Assembly (NCBI GenBank): GCA_046732855.1
Contig: JBKPNX010000101.1
Location: 1 to 8,319, forward strand
DNA length: 8,319 nucleotides
Source: JBKPNX01 sp046732855
Lineage (GTDB): Bacteria; Pseudomonadota; Alphaproteobacteria; Geminicoccales; Geminicoccaceae
Direction: 5' to 3'
Each line of letters begins with the position of its first letter. Positions within the stretch are counted from its first letter, which is position 1. Positions 1 through 6,686 of the stretch are shown in pieces. A model generated the notes under the pieces. The model made no database searches. It saw nothing but the letters and a program-made list of their open reading frames with translations, and was not told where the DNA came from. Position numbers and translations under genes: made by a program.

Positions 1-293
1 GGCCAGACCAGCTCGGCGGCGTTGACCTCGGCGAGGCGGACGATGGCGACCCCCTCGGTATCCGCGGCCGAGGCGTCGACGGCATCGTAGAGGATGCCGG
101 CAGCGACCTCGGAGCCGTCGGCGGCGGCGGGATCGAGCGCCTTGTACTTGCCGCTCGCGGTGATCTTGCCGAGGATCGCGCCGGCCGTGAGGTTCTGGCC
201 GGAGAGCACGGTGATGGCCTCGCGCGAGATCCTTCCGTTACCCTCGGAGACGACGATCTCGCCGGCGTACCGGCCTTCAGTAAGCACGGGCAT
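1..293 (-). CDS. Head decoration protein, gpD-like (partial, C-terminus beyond the left edge)
   Basis: The 97 visible residues begin MPVLTEGRYAGEIVVSEGNG and continue with SREAITVLSGQNLTAGAILG, the pattern of the lambda head decoration family (HDPD): a short N-terminal arm, a 'VLSGQNLTAGAILGKIT' strand-turn, and a 'VAAGILYDAVDAS' segment. Lambda gpD is 110 residues, so most of the protein is present. It binds as trimers on the expanded capsid and stabilises it after DNA filling. The ATG at 293 is chosen because a GAGGAG Shine-Dalgarno lies 6 bases upstream and overlaps the stop codon of the protease gene, which ends 10 bases before; the two are almost certainly translationally coupled. No stop codon is seen before the window edge. 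Confidence 0.87.
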   Translation of the reverse strand, partial: MPVLTEGRYAGEIVVSEGNGRISREAITVLSGQNLTAGAILGKITASGKYKALDPAAADGSEVAAGILYDAVDASAADTEGVAIVRLAEVNAAELVW

Positions 294-303
294 TCCAGTC
301 TCC

Positions 304-738
304 TCAACGGACGTTCTGGTTGCGGGCGGCATAGATAGCCGCGGTGTCGATTGCAGGCTGCGCGGGCTCGAACGATGCCGGCCTGATCTGGCTGCGGATG
401 GCGGTGGCTTCGTCCTCGGCGGCGCGCGCCTCGAGCAGGGCGCGGCGGATCTGAGCCACCGGCGTCCCCTTGGCGACGAAGCTGGCGGCGAGGTCACCCC
501 GCCCGGCGAGAGCGCACAGCTCGTGCACCTCGGCGACATAGGCGAGCGTCGCCCTGCGCTCGTCCGCCCGGACCGCGTCCAGGTCGATCACCTGCGCGGT
601 CGGCGGGGCGGCCTCGGCTGGCTGGTCGCCCGCGGCCGCGGCGAGCTGCTCGGTAATCGCTTCGGTCGCAACGGCACCGGCTGTCGTGGGTTCGACCGCG
701 TCGGGCTTGCGCGGCCGGGTCTTCTGAGCATCGGACAT
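304..738 (-). CDS. Probable nested scaffold protein (Nu3-like), in frame with the protease C-terminus
   Basis: Codon 208 of the protease is an ATG preceded by a perfect AGGAGG at a 5-base spacing, a stronger initiation signal than that of the full-length gene. Starting there gives a 144-residue protein beginning MSDAQKTRPRKPDAVEPT and ending at the protease stop codon. It is Ala/Glu-rich, with a flexible N-terminal half and a predicted helical part (about 50-115, containing DAVRADERRATLAYVAEV and IRRALLEARAAEDEATAI). In lambda the scaffold Nu3 (132 residues) is made in exactly this way from an internal start in gene C, and the size, position and composition match. It would assemble the procapsid shell and then be removed by the protease whose tail it shares. 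No sequence similarity to Nu3 itself is claimed; the call rests on the start signal and gene architecture. Confidence 0.62.
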   Translation of the reverse strand: MSDAQKTRPRKPDAVEPTTAGAVATEAITEQLAAAAGDQPAEAAPPTAQVIDLDAVRADERRATLAYVAEVHELCALAGRGDLAASFVAKGTPVAQIRRALLEARAAEDEATAIRSQIRPASFEPAQPAIDTAAIYAARNQNVR

Positions 739-1359
739 CAGGTCCTCCTGCGGGGTGGAGCTGCTGAGGAGCGCCGCGAGCTGCGGCGGCGGGTTGCGGA
801 AGCGGGAGAGATCGAAGCGGGCGGCCATCCGGACCGGCTGTTCGACCCGGTCGGCCAGACCGAGCGCAATCGCGTCTCCGGCCGAGAGCCAGGACTCGTT
901 GCGCATCAGCGCCTCGATCTCGGCCTCGTCGCGGCCTGATTTGTCGCGGTAGGCGGCGACCATGCCGGCCTTCATTCGATCAAGCGCCTCGGCCATGGCG
1001 CGCATGTCCGAGGCCGTGCCTACGACGAGCCCTGAGGGATCGTGCAACACCAGCATGGCGTTCTCGGGCATGACGACCTCGTCGCCCGCCATTGCAATCA
1101 TGCTTGCGATAGAGGCGGCGATCCCGTCGATCCAGACGGTGATCGCAGCATCGTGGCGCATCAGCGCGTTGTAGATCGCGACGCCGTCGAACACCGAGCC
1201 GCCCGGGCTATTGATCCGGACCGTGAGCTCGGCGACGGGCCCGAGCGCCTTCAGCTCGTCGAGGAACGCCTTGGCCGGGATGCCGAAGGCGCCGATCTCG
1301 TCGTAGATCACGATCTCGGCGCCCCTTGCCTGGGCGCGGAACTCGTACCAGCGCTTCAC
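304..1359 (-). CDS. ClpP-like head maturation protease (capsid protease, gpC role)
   Basis: This 351-residue protein is a phage ClpP-type serine protease that would process procapsid proteins during head maturation. Residues 1-180 are the protease fold: RINSPGGSVFDGVAIYNAL (48-66) is the substrate-binding strand and helix, DGIAASIAS (78-86) holds the nucleophile, probably S83, and MLVLHDPSG (102-110) holds H106. NESWLSAGDAIALGLADRV (154-172) resembles the ClpP region before its third catalytic residue, which I cannot assign with certainty. Residues about 205-351 are a low-complexity Ala/Pro/Glu linker and a helical tail not needed for protease activity. The start is GTG at 1359, overlapping the portal stop codon as GTGA, with GAGGAG 8 bases upstream; the reading frame stays open much further upstream, but those codons lie inside the portal gene. 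It follows the portal and precedes the decoration gene, as in lambda. Confidence 0.9.
   Translation of the reverse strand: MKRWYEFRAQARGAEIVIYDEIGAFGIPAKAFLDELKALGPVAELTVRINSPGGSVFDGVAIYNALMRHDAAITVWIDGIAASIASMIAMAGDEVVMPENAMLVLHDPSGLVVGTASDMRAMAEALDRMKAGMVAAYRDKSGRDEAEIEALMRNESWLSAGDAIALGLADRVEQPVRMAARFDLSRFRNPPPQLAALLSSSTPQEDLMSDAQKTRPRKPDAVEPTTAGAVATEAITEQLAAAAGDQPAEAAPPTAQVIDLDAVRADERRATLAYVAEVHELCALAGRGDLAASFVAKGTPVAQIRRALLEARAAEDEATAIRSQIRPASFEPAQPAIDTAAIYAARNQNVR
744..749 (-). promoter_or_regulatory. Internal Shine-Dalgarno for the nested scaffold start
   Basis: On the minus strand AGGAGG sits 5 bases before the ATG at 738, inside the protease reading frame. A six-base perfect anti-SD match at ideal spacing is rare by chance within a coding region and is the main support for internal initiation. 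Confidence 0.65.
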
Positions 1360-2861
1360 GCCGCTTGCTCCTCGCTCTGATTGGGGCGCTCGCGATCCTC
1401 GGGCTCGACCTCGACCGCCGGCTCCACCCGAGCGGTTGCCGGCCGGCCGAACTCCAGCCCGAGTTCCTGCTCGCGCGCGTGATCGGCAGCGATCCGCCGG
1501 TCGACCTCCTCGGCGTCGTAGCCCTCGCTCTCGATGACGTCGGAGCGCGACTTGAGCCCCGCCTCGATCGCCTCGATCTCGGCCTTGCGGTCCTTGAGCG
1601 GATCGACCCAGTCCCACTTCGGCGGGATCCACTTGACCGCGAGATACGGCGCCGAGTTGGCGGCGAAGCCCGGCAGCTCCAGGGCACCCGAGAGCACGGC
1701 ATCGCGCAGCCAGCGCCGCCACACCGGGCGGCACAGCTGGAACACCAGCGTGCCGTGCTGGAACTGCTCGACGCGGCGCCGGAACTCGAGCTTGCCTTCG
1801 CGCAGGCTCGAGTAGTTGGCCTGGCGCAGATCACCCGTGACATTGGTGTAGGGCACGCCCATAGCGGAACAGCAGGCCAGCAGCGTGCGATACTGGAACG
1901 CCTCGTAGCTGCCGCCGACGTCGGCTGGATCGGAGAACTTGATGTCCTCGCCTGGCAGCAGCAGCTGCATGGTCCCGGGCTGCAAACCGATCAGCGCGGC
2001 CCCGTCCTGATCCTTCTGGGCGCTGTCCTCGCCCATGACGTCGTCGGGCCCGGGCCGGGTGACGAAGCCCGCGAACATCGCCGCGACTTTCTTCCGGTCG
2101 AGCTCGGCATCGTCGTACTGGTCGAGCAGCCACAGCCGGACCATGGCGGGCGCCACCCACGGCACGCCCCGAATCTGCCCCTCGGCGATCGGTTGGAAGA
2201 GGTGGCAGACCAGTTCCGCCGGCACCCGCACCAGCTCGCCGGTCCCGCGCTGGCGCACGTCGCCCGGGTGGGTGCGATGGAAATGGTAGGCGACCCGGCG
2301 TCCGATCCGGTCCAGCTCGATGCCGAAGATGATCTCGTTGCCGTTGGGCAGAGTCTCGCATTTGCCGAGCGGCAGGTGCTCGGAGGACAGCATCTGCAGC
2401 TGCAGCGGCACGGTGAGCCCGTCGTCCGGGCGGCGCGGGCGGAACCGGAGGAAGCACTCCCCGGCCTCGAACATCGCGCGCGCGGCCATGGCCTGGAGAC
2501 CGTAGAAGTCGGTCAGGCCATCGGCATCAGCCTCATCGGTCCAGGCTAGCCAGAGGCGCTGGATCTCGTCTTTGAGCGCGCCGTCCTCTACCAGCGAGGA
2601 CGGCTTGATCCCGGCGCCGACGGCATGCGCGGTGAAGCTCGCTGCTGCGTTCGAGGCATAGGGGTTTGTGCGGACCAGCTGCCTGGCGCGCGCCCGCTGC
2701 AGCTCGCCGCCCTGGAGGATCAGACTATTGATGCTCTCGCCGCCGGCGCGCCAGGCGAGTAGGCGGCGCTGCATCTGCGCGCCCTCGAAGCCTGTGCTCT
2801 GGGCGAGCTTGCCCGTGGCCAGGAGCCGCGCCGCTCCGGCGATGCGCGAGATCAGGTTCAA
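1356..2861 (-). CDS. Phage portal protein, lambda gpB family
   Basis: This 501-residue protein forms the ring at the capsid vertex through which DNA enters and leaves (lambda gpB is 533 residues). Family hallmarks are present in order: RTNPYASNAAASF (64-76) and VGAGIKP (81-87) in the N-terminal wing region; a Trp-rich 'LWLAWTDEADADG' (103-115) followed by a helix and GECFLRFRPRRP (134-145); HLFQPIAEGQIRGVPWVAPA (220-239), the typical segment before the stem; and 'GDLRQANYSSLREGKLEFRRRVE', in the region leading to the crown. The C-terminus is acidic and disordered-looking (VEVEPEDRERPNQSEEQ). The start is TTG at 2861, 3 bases after the stop of the preceding gene; no upstream ATG or GTG is available and the first ATG is only at codon 30. 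The stop overlaps the protease GTG. Confidence 0.92.
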   Translation of the reverse strand: MNLISRIAGAARLLATGKLAQSTGFEGAQMQRRLLAWRAGGESINSLILQGGELQRARARQLVRTNPYASNAAASFTAHAVGAGIKPSSLVEDGALKDEIQRLWLAWTDEADADGLTDFYGLQAMAARAMFEAGECFLRFRPRRPDDGLTVPLQLQMLSSEHLPLGKCETLPNGNEIIFGIELDRIGRRVAYHFHRTHPGDVRQRGTGELVRVPAELVCHLFQPIAEGQIRGVPWVAPAMVRLWLLDQYDDAELDRKKVAAMFAGFVTRPGPDDVMGEDSAQKDQDGAALIGLQPGTMQLLLPGEDIKFSDPADVGGSYEAFQYRTLLACCSAMGVPYTNVTGDLRQANYSSLREGKLEFRRRVEQFQHGTLVFQLCRPVWRRWLRDAVLSGALELPGFAANSAPYLAVKWIPPKWDWVDPLKDRKAEIEAIEAGLKSRSDVIESEGYDAEEVDRRIAADHAREQELGLEFGRPATARVEPAVEVEPEDRERPNQSEEQAA

Positions 2862-2864
2862 TGC

Positions 2865-3080
2865 TCAGAGGCCCTTTGAGGTGTAGACCCGGATCTGCCG
2901 CACGGGAGTCTTCCCCTGCTGCGTCTGAAGCTCGCGCTCGAGCTCGGCGATCGCGCGGGCGATCTCAGCCGTGCCGCGGTACTCCACGGATCGACCGTCG
3001 TAGGAGACGCGCGCCACCGCACTGTCGCGTTGGGCCTTCAGCGCCTCCAGGCGCGCCTCCAGCTCGGCGACCGTGGCCAT
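2865..3080 (-). CDS. Head-tail joining protein, gpW-like
   Basis: This is a 71-residue protein starting MATVAELEARLEALKAQRDS. The N-terminal helix, a central β-hairpin (SYDGRSVEYRGTAEIARAI, about 26-44), a second helix and a conserved-looking C-terminal tail RQIRVYTSKGL match the short gpW/head-tail joining family found between the large terminase and portal genes; lambda gpW is 68 residues. After packaging it would bind below the portal ring to close the head and form the tail docking site. The ATG is one base after the large terminase stop (TGATATG), which implies translational coupling and explains the lack of a strong Shine-Dalgarno. The TGA ends 3 bases before the portal TTG. Confidence 0.82.
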   Translation of the reverse strand: MATVAELEARLEALKAQRDSAVARVSYDGRSVEYRGTAEIARAIAELERELQTQQGKTPVRQIRVYTSKGL

Positions 3081-3081
3081 A

Positions 3082-5028
3082 TCAGCGCGCCATGTAACCG
3101 CTGTGGATCACCTGCCGCGCCGGCGGACGCACGACGGGCGCCCGTGGCGATGCCGGCTCATAATCGTTAGGCTCAATTGTCCGTGCCAGCGCTTCCTCCA
3201 TCCGCCGCCAATGGCGCTCCTGGAAACGGTCGAGCCCGTAGATTGCCGCGGCCGCCCTGGCATAGACCCGGCAGTCGAGCGCCTCGTTGCGCCGCCCCGG
3301 CTCCTTCTCCCACGAGCCACGCGGGAAGCCCTTGACGATGCGGGTCACCAGCCGCTCCGCCGTGAGCTGCTTAAAGTAATCCTCGCCATACTGCGGGAAG
3401 TGGCAGGCGCCAGGCGGATAGCTCGCTCCTTCGTCGAGCGCCTCCTCGGTCGGCCATTCCAGCTTCAGCCAGCGGTACAGCTCGCCCTTCGCGACCGGCG
3501 TGCCGACCGACCAGACTCGAAGTCCCCGGCGCTTGCCGCCAGCGTCGGCGCGCGAGACCGAGAGCAGCAACGCGGTTTCCTGGTCACGCCCCTTGACCGC
3601 CACAGCGATACGCGGCTGCCGGGCAGCAGCTCCGGCCGGCCCCCAGCTCGCCTGCGGGTGCCGCCGCACCCAGGCATAGACGTCCTGCGTCGCGTAGCCG
3701 GCGTCGACGCACATCACCCGGATGGGCACCGTGTGCCCCGATGTGTGCGGCCAGTCCCGTTCGAGCACCGCGTCCAGCCTCGCCCACACCTCGGCTCGCG
3801 CGGTATCACCCTCGATCACTTGGTAGTCGACCGACCAGCTCTCCTTGCCCCGGCCCCAGGCGACCACCTCGACCTCGATCCGGTCCTTCTGCACGTCCAC
3901 ACCGGCGGTGAGGAACAAGCCGCGATCGGGGACGACGCCAATGCGGCAGGTCTCTCGGCGCTCGTACAGCCGCTGCCACTCCGGCGCTTCGGCCTCCTCC
4001 TCGAACGGCAGCCCGAGCACCGTGTTGACGAAGCCCTTCATCAGGTCGGGCGTCTTCTGCGCCTGCTCGTACATCTCGGCGGCGTCCGCCCAGCTGAACC
4101 AGCCGACAGGGCTGTAGAGGCTCGACAGGTGGAAGCCTGCGGTGCGGCCATCGCCAGCCGCGGTCGCGCGCCACTCGCCGTTCTCCAGCATCCATGTCTT
4201 GTGCCGCTCGCCGATCAGCGCGCCGCAACGCGCGCAGGCATATTCGGCCTCCCGCGGCCGGCCCTCAGGCCAGCGCAGGTGCTCGAGCTCCAGCGTCTGG
4301 TCTTCAGCGCAATGCGGGCACGGTACGAAGTACCGCCGCTGGTCGCTCGCCTCGTACTCGCGCTGGATGCGCGACAGGCTCTTTGTCTTCGGCGTCGAGA
4401 CCAGCAGGATCTTGCGCCGCTGGAACGTCGCAGACCGTCGCTCTGCCAGCAGGATCGGATCGCCCTCGCCCTCGACGTCGCCCGGATAGCCATCTACCTC
4501 GTCGAGAAACAGATAGCGCGCCGGCATCGAGCGCAGGCCCACCGCGCTGTTGGCGCCGGTCAGGATCAGCACCCCGCCCGGGAACTCCTTGGAGAGCACC
4601 GTATTGCCGCTGTCCCGCGAGCGCCGCTCTTTCACGCGCTCGCGCAGGACCTCGCTCTCCTCGATTAGCGGATCGATGCGCTGCTTCGAGTTGCGCTTGG
4701 CCAGCTCCACCGTCGGCGCCACCGCCATCATGGGCCCCGGCGCCTGGTGGATCACGTAGCCGATCCAACAATTACCGCACTCGGTGCCGCCGATCTGCGC
4801 GCCCTTCATCAGCGCGACACGTTGTACGGGTGACGCCGGCGACAGGCAGCCCATTATCTCGCGCAGGTACGGCGTGCGCTCGGTGCGCCAGCGTCCGGGC
4901 TCGGATGAGGCCCGCTGCGATAGCACCCGGTACCGATCGGCCCACTCTGAGACCGTCAGCAGCGGGTCGGGCTTGAGGCCGTCCCGCCACGCGCGCTCAA
5001 TCGCATCGGCGCCGTCGTAGCTCTCCAT
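3082..5028 (-). CDS. Terminase large subunit, GpA family
   Basis: This 648-residue protein (lambda gpA is 641) is the packaging motor: an ATPase that pumps DNA and a nuclease that cuts concatemers, probably at cos sites. The N-terminal ATPase has an unusual Walker A, MKGAQIGGTE (74-83), with the lysine (K75) at the start of the motif as in lambda gpA rather than before the final Ser/Thr. Walker B is YLFLDEVDGYPGDVEGEGD (172-190), with D176/E177. A zinc-knuckle-like pair follows: CPHC (237-240) and CARC (265-268). The nuclease part begins at LTAGVDVQKDRIEVEVVAWG (373-392), with D378 the likely first metal ligand, then VDAGYATQDV (441-450) and NEALDCRVYA (581-590). The ATG at 5028 has no strong Shine-Dalgarno. 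Unusually, the gene just upstream is a response regulator, not the small terminase subunit. Confidence 0.95.
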   Translation of the reverse strand: MESYDGADAIERAWRDGLKPDPLLTVSEWADRYRVLSQRASSEPGRWRTERTPYLREIMGCLSPASPVQRVALMKGAQIGGTECGNCWIGYVIHQAPGPMMAVAPTVELAKRNSKQRIDPLIEESEVLRERVKERRSRDSGNTVLSKEFPGGVLILTGANSAVGLRSMPARYLFLDEVDGYPGDVEGEGDPILLAERRSATFQRRKILLVSTPKTKSLSRIQREYEASDQRRYFVPCPHCAEDQTLELEHLRWPEGRPREAEYACARCGALIGERHKTWMLENGEWRATAAGDGRTAGFHLSSLYSPVGWFSWADAAEMYEQAQKTPDLMKGFVNTVLGLPFEEEAEAPEWQRLYERRETCRIGVVPDRGLFLTAGVDVQKDRIEVEVVAWGRGKESWSVDYQVIEGDTARAEVWARLDAVLERDWPHTSGHTVPIRVMCVDAGYATQDVYAWVRRHPQASWGPAGAAARQPRIAVAVKGRDQETALLLSVSRADAGGKRRGLRVWSVGTPVAKGELYRWLKLEWPTEEALDEGASYPPGACHFPQYGEDYFKQLTAERLVTRIVKGFPRGSWEKEPGRRNEALDCRVYARAAAAIYGLDRFQERHWRRMEEALARTIEPNDYEPASPRAPVVRPPARQVIHSGYMAR

Positions 5029-5067
5029 GCTGCTTCAGAACAGGTGGACCCCGGTGCGGCTCTCAAC

Positions 5068-5087
5068 GCGGCAAACGGGCCTGCCGC
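5068..5087 (-). terminator. Small hairpin between the response regulator and the large terminase
   Basis: GCGGCA and TGCCGC form a perfect 6-base inverted repeat with an 8-base loop, just after the response regulator stop codon and about 40 bases before the large terminase start. There is no T-run on either strand, so if it terminates at all it would be leaky; it could instead be an RNA-processing or stability element between two cotranscribed genes. Confidence 0.25.
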
Positions 5088-5092
5088 CGGAA

Positions 5093-5488
5093 TCAGCGCC
5101 TCAGAAAGGGTCTGCTCGAGCCGCCGTCCAGCCATGCTGCCGCGCCGTCGAGGACCGCCCGCAAGGCATACGAAGTGTACGGCTTACCGAGAATGCCCAA
5201 GAGTCCCGCCGCTTCGGCCTCGGCAAAGGTAAGATGTCCGGTGGCGGCGATCGCCGGTATTTCGAAACGCTCTTGGATTTCCTTCGCGGCCGCCAGGCCG
5301 TCGCTTTCGCCTGCCAAGCGGATGTCCACCAACACGAGATCTGGGCGCTCGTGAGCGACCAGATCGATCAGCTCCTCGCCGGTCCTTGCTCGGCCGACGA
5401 TCGTGTGGCCCAGAGCGGCAAGCTCGCTGCAGACATACTCGGCGATGAACCAGTTATCCTCGGCGATTGCGATGCGCAGGGGCTTCAT
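5093..5488 (-). CDS. Single-domain response regulator (receiver only)
   Basis: The protein is 131 residues and consists of one CheY-like receiver domain with all conserved positions: the acidic pair E10-D11 (IAIAEDNWF), the phospho-acceptor D55 (LVLVDIRLAG), T83 (AIAATGH) and K102-P103 (LGKPYTS). No DNA-binding or enzymatic output domain follows; the tail (about 118-131) is a short WLDGGSSRPFLRR extension. It should therefore act by protein contact or as a phosphate relay, with the divergent HWE kinase as the obvious partner. The segment around T83 (P78-A-I-A-A-T-G-H) loosely resembles the PFxFATGY 'FAT GUY' motif of alphaproteobacterial single-domain regulators, but the match is partial. The start at 5488 is set by the domain boundary; the open frame extends to 5779 but would cross the divergent promoter region and the kinase start. 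The Shine-Dalgarno is weak. Confidence 0.9.
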   Translation of the reverse strand: MKPLRIAIAEDNWFIAEYVCSELAALGHTIVGRARTGEELIDLVAHERPDLVLVDIRLAGESDGLAAAKEIQERFEIPAIAATGHLTFAEAEAAGLLGILGKPYTSYALRAVLDGAAAWLDGGSSRPFLRR

Positions 5489-5540
5489 CAGGTGCTGCCG
5501 ACGTGTACAGGGCTGCCCTGAGTGGTCGCCCCAGGTCAGA

Positions 5541-5553
5541 TAACGGATCGTTA
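5541..5553. repeat. 13-base palindrome TAACGGATCGTTA
   Basis: TAACG and CGTTA form a perfect inverted repeat around a 3-base centre. It overlaps the -10 element of the candidate regulator promoter, a position where a bound dimer would block or alter transcription. No known operator is recognised. The regulator has no DNA-binding domain, so any binder would be another protein. Confidence 0.4.
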
Positions 5554-5565
5554 ATGAAAGGTTCC
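5541..5565 (-). promoter_or_regulatory. EcfG-like promoter candidate for the response regulator
   Basis: On the minus strand GGAAC (5565-5561) is followed after 15 bases by CGTT (5545-5542). The alphaproteobacterial general-stress sigma factor EcfG recognises GGAAC, usually 16-17 bases from CGTT, so the spacing here is one base short. A transcript would start around 5535 and have a leader of roughly 45-50 bases to the regulator ATG. Finding both boxes in the right place and orientation, upstream of a regulator paired with an HWE kinase (the kinase class involved in controlling EcfG in several species), is suggestive but not proof. Confidence 0.38.
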
Positions 5566-5666
5566 GGCGGTAAGCCTTGGGGTCGCCGAAAGAGCGTCTT
5601 ACATTTTCCCAGCAAAAGCCTTTACATCCTCGGTGAGGCCTAGCGCGCCACGCCCTTGGAGCGCCG

Positions 5667-6686
5667 ATGGTAGCGATATCCACGGTAACATCTGAGCGAC
5701 TGATAGCCGGTTGGCTGTCTGCGATCGTGGAGTCCTCAGACGACGCGATCGTGAGCAAGACGCTTGATGGCATCGTCACTAGCTGGAACCCCGCCGCGGA
5801 AAAGCTGTTCGGCTACACTGCCGAGGAGATGATCGGGCGCCCGATCGCGATTTTGGCGGCACCCGATCGCGTGAACGAGATGCCGGCCATCCTGGCGAGC
5901 ATCCGGCGCGGCGAAAAGATCGATCACTATGAAACGGTCCGGCGCCGCAAGGACGGTAGTCTGGTCGACATTGCACTGACGATCTCGCCGATCCGCGATG
6001 AGACCGGTCTGATCATCGGCGCCTCGAAGATCGCGCGCGACATCACCGCGCGAATGCGGCTTGAAGAGCGCCAGCGAATGTTGACTGCGGAACTCTCCCA
6101 CCGCGTCAAGAACCTGTTTGCCGTCGTGCAAGTCCTCGCCGAGCGGAGCGCCTCCAAGGCGACGTCGGCGGCCGAGTGCATCGAGGTGTTTCGTGGCCGC
6201 CTTAAGGCGCTCAATGCCGCCCATAGCGCCCTGATCGCAGAGGATTGGAAATGGGCACGCCTGGCGTCCCTGGTGCAGACGGCGCTGGAGCCATATCTGG
6301 GCGATGGCGACCGCATTCGCCTCGACGTCCGAGACCTACGGCTCGATCCTGATTTCGCGCTCACGCTTGCCCTCGCGCTCAACGAGCTGGCCACCAACGC
6401 CGCCAAATACGGCGCGCTTGCCAGTCCAACCGGTCGGATCACGCTCAGGGCGCGCGTCGAGGCGGGTGAGAGCGGCGACGAGTTCCGCCTGGTCTGGCAG
6501 GAGGATGGCGGACCAGAGGTGGACGCCGCCCCGGCAGTCGCTGGCTTCGGTACCACCACGCTCACCCACGCCATCCAATACCAGCACGAGGGACGCGTCG
6601 AGCTGGACTGGCGCAAGGAAGGCCTGATCTGCCGTATGACTCTGCCGCTTGCAAAAGCGGGAAGCTCCCCTGATTCCCGCCAGTAG
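5667..6686 (+). CDS. Cytoplasmic PAS-domain sensor histidine kinase, HWE family
   Basis: The 339-residue protein has no signal peptide or membrane segment, so it should sense a cytoplasmic cue. Residues about 13-128 form one PAS domain (AIVSKTLDGIVTSWNPAAEK, 'FGYTAEEMIGRPI', 'RRRKDGSLVDIALTISPIRD', 'IGASKIARDIT'); no flavin-binding LOV cysteine motif (NCRFLQ type) is present. The dimerisation and phosphorylation helix is LSHRVKNLFAVVQ, with H145 as the phospho-acceptor. The catalytic domain has the N-box NELATNAAKYGAL (239-251), the W-x-E motif at W277/E279 (WQEDGGP) and a G-rich box GFGTTTL (293-299). In most HWE kinases the N-box begins with the name-giving His; here it is N239. The likely partner is the divergent response regulator. 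The ATG at 5667 has GGAG at a short spacing. It is oriented against the surrounding phage genes. Confidence 0.93.
   Translation: MVAISTVTSERLIAGWLSAIVESSDDAIVSKTLDGIVTSWNPAAEKLFGYTAEEMIGRPIAILAAPDRVNEMPAILASIRRGEKIDHYETVRRRKDGSLVDIALTISPIRDETGLIIGASKIARDITARMRLEERQRMLTAELSHRVKNLFAVVQVLAERSASKATSAAECIEVFRGRLKALNAAHSALIAEDWKWARLASLVQTALEPYLGDGDRIRLDVRDLRLDPDFALTLALALNELATNAAKYGALASPTGRITLRARVEAGESGDEFRLVWQEDGGPEVDAAPAVAGFGTTTLTHAIQYQHEGRVELDWRKEGLICRMTLPLAKAGSSPDSRQ
6657..6680. repeat. Inverted repeat at the 3' end of the kinase gene
   Basis: GCGGGAA (6657-6663) and TTCCCGC (6674-6680) are perfect 7-base arms around a 10-base loop, ending a few bases before the kinase TAG. It lies at a convergent gene junction, so a hairpin here could help end or protect the kinase transcript, but no T-run follows and the element is inside the coding sequence. 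Confidence 0.3.

Larger units (their letters stand above)
5489..5666. promoter_or_regulatory. Divergent intergenic region between regulator and kinase
   Basis: This 178-base gap separates the starts of the minus-strand regulator and the plus-strand kinase and must hold promoters for both. It is clearly more AT-rich than its surroundings, notably 5531-5630. The regulator side has a GGAAC/CGTT pair and a palindrome (separate entries). On the kinase side TTTACA occurs at about 5620-5625, but no convincing -10 follows at 16-18 bases, so no kinase promoter is called. TGGAG lies a few bases before the kinase ATG as a usable ribosome binding site. Confidence 0.7.

Noticed and set aside
1360..1734. 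N-terminal extension of the protease frame up to an ATG at 1734
   Set aside because: It lies inside the portal gene and gives a low-complexity Arg/Gly-rich peptide; the GTG at 1359 with a Shine-Dalgarno and a 4-base overlap with the portal stop is the better start.
1326..2549. Long plus-strand open frame (407 codons) opposite the portal and protease
   Set aside because: No recognisable domain and biased His/Arg/Gly composition; the minus-strand frames encode clear portal and protease proteins.
3073..4668. Long plus-strand open frame (531 codons) opposite the large terminase
   Set aside because: It is a GC-rich antisense shadow: the product is Arg/Pro/Leu-rich with no domain, while the opposite strand encodes a full GpA terminase with all motifs.
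5489..5779. N-terminal extension of the response regulator to an ATG at 5779
   Set aside because: It would overlap the kinase start and the divergent promoter region, and it adds about 97 residues without domain character before a receiver that starts normally at MKPLRIAIAED.
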